DNA from: Clostridia bacterium
Lineage (GTDB): Bacteria; Bacillota; Clostridia; Oscillospirales; CAG-272
Length of the DNA stretch: 5,626 nucleotides
Assembly (NCBI GenBank): GCA_017395885.1
Contig: JAFQNM010000071.1
Coordinates: forward strand, 1-5,626
Reading direction: 5' to 3'
Part shown: positions 1 to 4,162 of the stretch, in pieces
Layout: the number at the start of each line of letters is the position of its first letter
How positions within the stretch are numbered: position 1 is the stretch's first letter
Made by a program: the position numbers and the translations under genes
The notes under the pieces: generated by a model
Told to the model about the DNA's origin: nothing
Database searches by the model: none
Seen by the model: the letters and a program-made list of their open reading frames with translations, nothing else

Positions 1-42
1 TCAAAAAGTCATTTCAGTGCTTATTTAACAGGGGCGACCGAG

Positions 43-288
43 TCAGGCCTCTTCTGCCTCATCCAGGCTGCAGGAGGGAACAAAATCTTCATCGCACTCA
101 CAGCAGGGATCAAGATCATCGCCAAGGCAATCATCATTGCAGCTATCGCAGTTACCGCAATCGATAGTTACCTTAAAATACTTCTTGAAAAGATTGTAGA
201 GAAGAACAACAAGGCCAACTACCGCAATAGCAACAGTTACAGAGATGATTATGACCTTGGCTACGCTCGTACGCTTTTCTTCATTCAT
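43..288 (-). CDS. small single-pass membrane protein with acidic cysteine-rich tail
   Basis: No family is recognised. The 81-residue product has a short charged start (N2 to K11), one strong hydrophobic segment at about residues 12-32, a basic stop (K35, K36, K39), and a soluble tail from about residue 40. The tail holds eight cysteines (C44, C47, C50, C54, C62, C63, C65, C73) among many Asp and Glu residues. The spacing CxxCxxCx3C followed by CCxC suggests metal binding or disulfides; this is inference. Positive charges flank the membrane segment on both sides, so topology is ambiguous. The ATG at 288 is supported by an AAAGGA ribosome site 9 bases upstream and by a good promoter further up. 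The gene is downstream of, and in the same orientation as, the glycosyltransferase, but with its own promoter. It is probably a real gene, function unknown. Confidence 0.72.
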   Translation of the reverse strand: MNEEKRTSVAKVIIISVTVAIAVVGLVVLLYNLFKKYFKVTIDCGNCDSCNDDCLGDDLDPCCECDEDFVPSCSLDEAEEA

Positions 289-308
289 TTATATCATTCC
301 TTTCGTAA

Positions 309-324
309 ACAGCCGGGAGGCTGC
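309..324 (-). other. 5' UTR hairpin before the small membrane protein gene
   Basis: On the minus strand CAGCC, a TCCC loop and GGCTG form a 5-bp GC-rich stem, extendable by one G-U pair. It ends about 6 bases before the AAAGGA ribosome site of the 43-288 gene. It is within the predicted leader of roughly 75 bases. There is no U-tract after it, so it is not a convincing terminator; it may affect translation or mRNA stability. Effect unproven. Confidence 0.35.
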
Positions 325-370
325 AATTTCTTTATAAGTATTTCCCAAAATGGATACTTCTACTGTTATC

Positions 371-398
371 ATTATACCATGCTTTTGTTAAATTGCAA
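371..398 (-). promoter_or_regulatory. sigma-A-type promoter of the small membrane protein gene
   Basis: Read on the minus strand: a -35 box TTGCAA (393-398), a 16-base spacer, and a perfect -10 box TATAAT (371-376). Transcription would start near 364, giving a leader of about 75 bases before the ATG at 288. The promoter sits just past the end of the glycosyltransferase gene, so the small gene can be expressed independently. Confidence 0.68.
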
Positions 399-426
399 GA
401 GGTATATCATAATTTTATACAAAAAA

Positions 427-1452
427 TCAGTTAGGTTTATAGATTTTGTTAACGATTCTGTATATTCCAACCGTTGCCTTTCTTCCCATATCACCGGGAA
501 AATTGGTCAGAGCTGAGAGCGATGCATATCTGAGCTTTTTATATGCCCGGATATCCTTCTCCTTCAGATACCTCCAAAGCTCCTTCTGCTTTTCAACGCT
601 CTCACGGTCTCCCTTAATATCAAGAAACACGTTGCATATGGTGATAAGCATTGAAAGATTATGAAGCATATATCTGTAAAGCTTGCGGCTTCTGAGCTTC
701 ACCTTATTCAGGTCGTGGCTGTCTATTATGAGCCTTGTGACAAGGATATGCTGGTCTATTCTCTTTAATACGTTCTTCTCGTTAACAGACTGCTCCTCAT
801 TGCCCACGTAGTAAAGATAAAGATCGGAATTTATATAATACATCCGCTCCACAAAGGGCAGAGGCTGATACATATAAAGATTGTCCACATAGAAGGTGTG
901 CTTTGGCATTTCAAGGCCGCAGGAGCGAAGCAGCTCCACCTTATAGATAACGGAATGCATCATCAGATACTTTGAGGGGCCGAACGCCTTTGTATCCTCC
1001 CAGCAGAAAACACAGCCCTCGGGGAAAATGCCCCCATAGCTCATAGGTCTGCGGTCACCCGTATCCACACGCACGTAAACGTAGTTGCAAAGATACATCT
1101 CCACGTCGATGCCCTGAGCCTCGTTTTGACGGATAACGTCAAGCACACGCTTAAGCTCATCGGGATCGAGCCTGTCATCTGAGTCAACGATCTTCAGATA
1201 CTTGCCCTTTGCATTTCTGATTCCCTGGTTAACTCCCTCTCCGTGGCCGCCGTTCTCCTGTTGGATAACGCTGACTATATCCGGATACTTCTCCTTATAG
1301 CTGTCGGCAACGGCGCCTGTATCGTCCTTTGATCCGTCATTGACAATAAGTATCTCTATATCGTCTCCCGCTCCGAGGATGGAATCTATGCAGTTATGCA
1401 TAAAGGCAGCGGAATTATAGCTTGGTATTGTAAAAGTTATGAGCTTATCCAT
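427..1452 (-). CDS. family 2 glycosyltransferase (GT-A fold)
   Basis: This 341-residue protein is an inverting GT2-type transferase that would move a sugar from a nucleotide-sugar donor to a cell-surface glycan or polysaccharide acceptor. The GT-A domain starts almost at residue 1. FTIPSYN (7-13) is the first strand, VNDGSKDDT (38-45) is the nucleotide-binding loop, an ENGGHGEGVNQG segment (66-77) follows, and DSDD (90-93) is the metal/nucleotide-binding DXD equivalent. The acidic FYVDNLY segment (187-193) is at a plausible position for the catalytic base. The carboxy-terminal 100 residues are basic and predicted helical. There is no convincing membrane segment or signal peptide, so it is cytoplasmic or peripherally membrane-bound. 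The start is supported by AAAGGAG five bases before the ATG and by a near-consensus promoter. No other surface-glycan genes are visible, so donor and acceptor cannot be named. Confidence 0.92.
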   Translation of the reverse strand: MDKLITFTIPSYNSAAFMHNCIDSILGAGDDIEILIVNDGSKDDTGAVADSYKEKYPDIVSVIQQENGGHGEGVNQGIRNAKGKYLKIVDSDDRLDPDELKRVLDVIRQNEAQGIDVEMYLCNYVYVRVDTGDRRPMSYGGIFPEGCVFCWEDTKAFGPSKYLMMHSVIYKVELLRSCGLEMPKHTFYVDNLYMYQPLPFVERMYYINSDLYLYYVGNEEQSVNEKNVLKRIDQHILVTRLIIDSHDLNKVKLRSRKLYRYMLHNLSMLITICNVFLDIKGDRESVEKQKELWRYLKEKDIRAYKKLRYASLSALTNFPGDMGRKATVGIYRIVNKIYKPN

Positions 1453-1479
1453 AGCGGCTCCTTTACTTGGTCTTCTATA

Positions 1480-1508
1480 ATTATATAAGCGGCTTCTCCT
1501 TATTTCAA
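1480..1508 (-). promoter_or_regulatory. sigma-A-type promoter of the glycosyltransferase gene
   Basis: Read on the minus strand: a -35 box TTGAAA (1503-1508), a 17-base spacer and a perfect -10 box TATAAT (1480-1485). The predicted start near 1473 gives a short leader of about 20 bases containing AAAGGAG. The -10 lies inside a 10-bp self-complementary sequence TATAATTATA (1476-1485). It is divergent from the flavin-reductase-like gene, with the two -35 boxes about 17 bases apart. Confidence 0.72.
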
Positions 1509-1525
1509 GAATTTTTTGTAAACTC

Positions 1526-1554
1526 TTTACGATTTGCAGTTTTTATTATACAAT
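1526..1554 (+). promoter_or_regulatory. probable promoter of the flavin-reductase-like gene
   Basis: The best fit is TTTACG (1526-1531, four of six consensus bases), a 17-base spacer, and TACAAT (1549-1554, five of six). A TATAAT at 1554-1559 is an alternative -10 but has no well-spaced -35. A small inverted repeat, GTAAA/TTTAC with a 3-base loop (1518-1530), overlaps the -35. The exact start is less certain than for the other promoters in the window. Confidence 0.5.
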
Positions 1555-1585
1555 ATAATTAAATCAAACGAAAGCGAGAAAAGAA

Positions 1586-2188
1586 ATGTCCAAAATATTC
1601 TGGAAGGGCGGCGCCCTGCTGGCACCTGTGCCCCCCGTGCTCGTTACCGTTGGCGACGGAGAGCGCGAAAATGTTTTTACCGTTGCATGGACAGGCCTTA
1701 TAAACACCATTCCGCCAAAGACATATATTTCCGTTCGCCCCTCACGCTATTCCTACGAGATACTCAAGAAAAACGGTGAGTTTGCATTGAACCTCACCCC
1801 CTCCTCCCTTATCGCCGCCTGCGATTGGTGCGGCGTGCATACGGGCCGCAAGGTGGATAAGTTCAAAAAATGGAGCCTGACAAAGATTCCCGCCAATAAC
1901 ATAACTCCCCCTCTGATAGACGAATGCCCTCTTGCTCTTGAATGCCGGGTTTTTGACTGCATTGAGCTTGGCACCCACCATATGTTCCTGGCAGACGTTT
2001 TGGGAGTGACGGTCAGCGAGGAGCTGCTTGATAAAAGCGGCAGACTTTGCATTGAACGTGCCAATCTTGCCGCCTTTGCTCACGGAGAATACTTTGAGCT
2101 TGGAAAAAGCCTTGGCAAATTTGGCTTTTCTGTTAAAAAGAAGAAGAAGAAAAAGTCAAATCAGAGCGTCAAAAGTAAACATAAATAA
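1586..2188 (+). CDS. flavin-reductase-like FMN-binding split-barrel protein
   Basis: The 200-residue product resembles the flavin reductase-like family (DIM6/NTAB, split-barrel FMN-binding fold). Proteins of this type bind FMN as cytoplasmic dimers and usually act as NAD(P)H:flavin oxidoreductases or related redox proteins; the true substrate is not predictable here. Visible family signatures are PVPPVLVTVGD (14-24), the FMN-site region RPSRYSY (51-57), GEFALNL (64-70), CGVHTGRKVDKF (82-93), ECPLALECRV (113-122) and GTHHMFLADVLGV (129-141). The chain ends with GKFGFSVKK and an unusual lysine-rich tail, seven consecutive Lys at 184-190 then SNQSVKSKHK. The ATG follows the purine-rich GCGAGAAAAGAA, a weak ribosome site. 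An overlapping upstream frame beginning at 1534 does not give family sequence. It is divergent from the glycosyltransferase and followed at once by the next promoter. Confidence 0.88.
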   Translation: MSKIFWKGGALLAPVPPVLVTVGDGERENVFTVAWTGLINTIPPKTYISVRPSRYSYEILKKNGEFALNLTPSSLIAACDWCGVHTGRKVDKFKKWSLTKIPANNITPPLIDECPLALECRVFDCIELGTHHMFLADVLGVTVSEELLDKSGRLCIERANLAAFAHGEYFELGKSLGKFGFSVKKKKKKKSNQSVKSKHK

Positions 2189-2217
2189 TTGACATATTGT
2201 ATACTATGTGATACAAT
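2189..2217 (+). promoter_or_regulatory. strong sigma-A-type promoter of the zinc-ribbon membrane protein gene
   Basis: A perfect -35 TTGACA (2189-2194) is separated by 17 bases from the -10 TACAAT (2212-2217). The -35 begins on the base after the preceding stop codon (2186-2188). The predicted start near 2224 leaves a leader of about 35 bases with a GAGG ribosome site at 2248-2251. The whole promoter is overlaid by a large inverted repeat, listed separately. Confidence 0.75.
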
Positions 2218-2221
2218 ATGT
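2192..2221. repeat. perfect 11-bp inverted repeat over a promoter, operator-like
   Basis: ACATATTGTAT (2192-2202) and ATACAATATGT (2211-2221) are exact reverse complements separated by 8 bases. The left arm overlaps the end of the -35 and the right arm contains the -10, so a dimeric regulator bound here would block or control RNA polymerase. The arms are AT-rich and no T-run follows, so a terminator is unlikely. The regulator is unknown and no regulator gene is in the window. Confidence 0.6.
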
Positions 2222-2258
2222 TACACAATAATACATAAAATGAAAGTGAGGAACCATA

Positions 2259-3161
2259 ATGTTCTGTCCAAATTGCGGTTTTTCTCTACCTGATGGTGCA
2301 TCCTTCTGTCCCGGATGCGGAAAAAGCACCTCCAACGGCCCTGCCGCAGCTGCACGCCCCGCAGAGCCTGCCCCCGAGAAGGATCACGACTCTGCAAAAT
2401 TATTCGGCTTTTTCTCATCAAAGGCATTTCTTGCTGTTTGCATACTGGTAACGGCCGCTGCTGTTGCCTCTCTTGCCTTCGGCGTTATAGAGCTTATCTC
2501 CATCCTTCTCTCCGTCGGATGCTGGATAGCCTTCGGCGGTGCAAAGGCTCAGAAGCGCTCCCTTATCGGCTCCGGCGTCAAGGTAATGTCAGTTTCTTCC
2601 AGGATAGTTTTCGTTCTTTATTTCGTTGCGGCAGGTCTCATTATCCTCAGCGGTATTCTGATCCTGGCCGTTTTCGGATTTGTTGGCAGCGGCTTCTCTA
2701 CTCTGTCCAGCCTTTATCATGAATATATCCCCCAGCTTCACAGGGTATTTGAGTTTACTCCCGCTGAGGAAGAGATCATCGACTTTCTCTACAACGTCAA
2801 TATCATTTTCGGCAAGGTATCCCTCACCCTTATCGGCTCTGTGCTCTTCACCGCAGCTCTTGTTATCGCCGGCATTATTATTGCCCTGAACCTTATTTTC
2901 ACAGGCCCATTCTGCTCCTATCTCTCAGGCCTTTGCCGCACCATAAAGGACCCCTCCACTGATAAGCCCCAAGCACCTAAAAGCACAAGGATCTCCGTTT
3001 TGCTTGTGATACTTGCCGTTTTCACGGCCATACCTGCGATCGCCTCTCTGGCAAGCCCTCTCATTCTGGTGCCCGGCCATATCATAACAGGCTTTGTCGT
3101 TCCCGGGCTGCTTGTTGCTGCTATGATCGTTGCAAGCAGGCTCATATCAAACGGAGATTAA
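2259..3161 (+). CDS. zinc-ribbon domain multi-pass membrane protein
   Basis: The 300-residue protein starts with a short zinc ribbon: CPNCG (3-7) and CPGCG (17-21), four cysteines in two CxxC knuckles that would hold one Zn2+. A Pro/Ala-rich linker (about 27-42) leads to a hydrophobic region with about six candidate membrane segments near residues 56-74, 76-93, 115-142, 187-214, 246-265 and 274-293. The loop at about 150-185 is amphipathic and rich in acidic residues; KDPSTDKPQAPKSTR (230-244) is a polar loop. Zinc-ribbon plus membrane proteins are common in Firmicutes and mostly uncharacterised; the ribbon is expected to be cytoplasmic. No catalytic motif is visible. GAGG seven bases before the ATG and a strong promoter support the start. 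Function unknown. Confidence 0.85.
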   Translation: MFCPNCGFSLPDGASFCPGCGKSTSNGPAAAARPAEPAPEKDHDSAKLFGFFSSKAFLAVCILVTAAAVASLAFGVIELISILLSVGCWIAFGGAKAQKRSLIGSGVKVMSVSSRIVFVLYFVAAGLIILSGILILAVFGFVGSGFSTLSSLYHEYIPQLHRVFEFTPAEEEIIDFLYNVNIIFGKVSLTLIGSVLFTAALVIAGIIIALNLIFTGPFCSYLSGLCRTIKDPSTDKPQAPKSTRISVLLVILAVFTAIPAIASLASPLILVPGHIITGFVVPGLLVAAMIVASRLISNGD

Positions 3162-3168
3162 GCGCAGA

Positions 3169-3197
3169 TTGACTTAGCATATTGATTATGCTATACT
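3169..3197 (+). promoter_or_regulatory. sigma-A-type promoter of thyX and the TIR-Sel1 gene
   Basis: A -35 TTGACT (3169-3174), a 17-base spacer and a -10 TATACT (3192-3197), each one base from consensus. It lies seven bases after the stop codon of the zinc-ribbon gene. The predicted start is near 3204, leaving a leader of about 24 bases with CAGGAG at 3216-3221. Because thyX and the TIR gene overlap, this promoter probably drives both. Confidence 0.72.
3175..3193. repeat. perfect 7-bp inverted repeat between the thyX -35 and -10 boxes
   Basis: TAGCATA (3175-3181) and TATGCTA (3187-3193) are exact reverse complements with a 5-base centre, filling the promoter spacer and touching the -10. The position fits an operator for a dimeric repressor. 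It shares the word CATATTG with the dyad at 2192-2221, but the offset to the -35 differs, so a common regulator is only a possibility. Confidence 0.45.
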
Positions 3198-3227
3198 TTT
3201 CTTAACAGACAGAATCAGGAGCATCAT

Positions 3228-3905
3228 ATGGGAAGCATTACGATACTTTCGGAAACAACGAAAAACCCCATCTCCCTTATCGGAGAAAGAGCAGGCATCT
3301 GCTGGGGAGCTAATATTGAAAACAGCGAAAGAAACTACAAAAGAGGCCTTGACTGCATCAATGCAGGTCACGGCAGAACCCTTGAATACGTTAACGTGGA
3401 GCTGGTTATTGACGGCTATTCCGCTCGCGTTATCCGCGAGTGGTATACCCATCTCGGCGGCTCACCCACTCGCCTTCAGGCAAGCACACGCTATATTGAC
3501 TACGGCAATTTCGAATACGTTACTCCTCCCAAGAACGCAAAAAACGAGGAGGCAAAAAGAATATATGAGGATACGATGAAGGCTGTTACCGAGGCGGGAA
3601 AGGCTCTTGAGGAGCTCGGCATTCCCCGCGAGGACAGCGCAATGCTCCTTCCCCTCGGTATGACTACGAAGATCGTGGACAAGAGAAACCTTCGCAACCT
3701 TATCGATATGTCCCGCCAGAGAATGTGCACCCGTGCATACTGGGAATACAGAGAGCTTTTCTCAGATATCTGCAAGGCCCTTCGCGATTATTCACGGGAG
3801 TGGGCATACATAATCGACACTCAGATGATGCCCAAATGCGAGGCTCTCGGCTACTGCCCCGAGACCTACTGCTGCGGAAGAAAGCCCAAAAAGGAGCATA
3901 ACTGA
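3228..3905 (+). CDS. thyX: flavin-dependent thymidylate synthase, divergent ThyX
   Basis: ThyX makes dTMP from dUMP using methylene-tetrahydrofolate as carbon donor and NADPH with bound FAD as reductant, as a cytoplasmic tetramer. The 225 residues match the ThyX plan: a GHGRTLEYV segment (47-55) equivalent to the canonical His/Glu-His region, the FAD/dUMP signature region at about 70-89 ending QASTRY, PLGMTTK (142-148), and the carboxy-terminal NLRNLIDMSRQRMCTRAYWEYRE (154-176), equivalent to the canonical NxRxLxxFLxxRxxxxAQWEIR helix. The usual RHRx7S motif is not literal: the region reads REWYTHLGGSPTR, as in what I recall of a Firmicutes subgroup. The end carries clustered cysteines (C204, C210, C215, C216) in a GYCPETYCCGRKPKK tail. 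CAGGAG six bases before the ATG supports the start. The stop overlaps the TIR start by one base (TGATG). Confidence 0.87.
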   Translation: MGSITILSETTKNPISLIGERAGICWGANIENSERNYKRGLDCINAGHGRTLEYVNVELVIDGYSARVIREWYTHLGGSPTRLQASTRYIDYGNFEYVTPPKNAKNEEAKRIYEDTMKAVTEAGKALEELGIPREDSAMLLPLGMTTKIVDKRNLRNLIDMSRQRMCTRAYWEYRELFSDICKALRDYSREWAYIIDTQMMPKCEALGYCPETYCCGRKPKKEHN

Positions 3906-3907
3906 TG
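3891..3907 (+). promoter_or_regulatory. ribosome site and TGATG overlap coupling thyX to the TIR gene
   Basis: AAGGAG at 3891-3896 lies inside the end of thyX, eight bases before the ATG at 3905-3907. The thyX stop TGA (3903-3905) shares its A with that ATG. This arrangement is typical of translational coupling and fixes the start of the TIR reading frame. Confidence 0.75.
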
Positions 3908-4162
3908 TTCCCATACGTATTTATAAGCTATAGCTCGGCTGATACGGATGATGCGGTGCTCATCAAAGGCACCCTTGAAAAAAACAATATTCCCTGCTGG
4001 ATCGCACCTGACTCCATCCCCGAGGAAGCAACTATACAAGAGAGATCCCCTATGCCATTACAAACTGCGGGGTCTTTCTTTTACTCCTCTCTCAAAATGC
4101 TCAGGCCTCTAACTGGGTATTCGCCGAGGTGGAGAACGCCTTCAAAAAGGGCAAGACCATAG
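3905..4162 (+). CDS. TIR-Sel1 protein, 5' segment (amino-terminal half of TIR domain, frameshifted)
   Basis: As read, this frame gives 85 residues, but only about the first 39-40 are meaningful. FISYSSAD (6-13) is TIR box 1, the helix DDAVLIKGTLEKNNI follows, and CWIAPDSIP (31-39) is the strand leading into the BB loop. After Pro39 the translation becomes non-TIR sequence and stops at 4160-4162. From 4021 the -1 frame gives GSNYTREIPYAITNCGVF, the expected continuation of a TIR domain, so the gene was one long reading frame interrupted by a net one-base loss. TIR domains of bacteria commonly cleave NAD+ or make cyclic-ADP-ribose-like signals, and some act as scaffolds. The start is well supported by AAGGAG and the thyX overlap. 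Alone, this fragment would lack the catalytic glutamate and be inactive. Confidence 0.8.
   Translation: MFPYVFISYSSADTDDAVLIKGTLEKNNIPCWIAPDSIPEEATIQERSPMPLQTAGSFFYSSLKMLRPLTGYSPRWRTPSKRARP
4018..4026 (+). other. frameshift site inside the TIR BB loop
   Basis: In the start frame the codons are ATC CCC GAG GAA; the continuing TIR frame requires GGA AGC AAC. One missing base explains it: an extra C in the CCCC run (4018-4021) would give I-P-R-G-S-N, and an extra G after GAG would give I-P-E-G-S-N. Both are good TIR BB loops. The CCCC run would also allow a proline tRNA to slip back one base, but there is no canonical slippery heptamer. Confidence 0.82.

Noticed and set aside
1..42. Possible end of another gene or terminator at the left edge
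   Set aside because: Too short; no hairpin with T-run and no coding signal could be supported.
310..323. The small GC hairpin as a terminator for the glycosyltransferase gene
   Set aside because: It lies downstream of the next promoter, has only about 5 bp of stem and lacks a U-tract in either direction.
1534..1779. Alternative plus-strand frame overlapping the flavin-reductase-like gene start
   Set aside because: It gives an Arg-rich, low-similarity sequence in a different frame, and its start falls inside the promoter region, before the predicted transcription start.
1742..2083. Minus-strand frames opposite the flavin-reductase-like gene
   Set aside because: No ribosome site, no family resemblance, and complete overlap with a well-supported gene.
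2192..2221. The 11-bp inverted repeat as an intrinsic terminator of the flavin-reductase-like gene
   Set aside because: The stem is AT-rich, no T-run follows, and it coincides precisely with promoter boxes, so an operator is a better reading.
4018..4026. Classical programmed -1 frameshift site
   Set aside because: No X-XXY-YYZ heptamer occurs in the reading frame and no obvious downstream stimulatory structure was seen; single-tRNA slippage on CCCC remains possible but weak.
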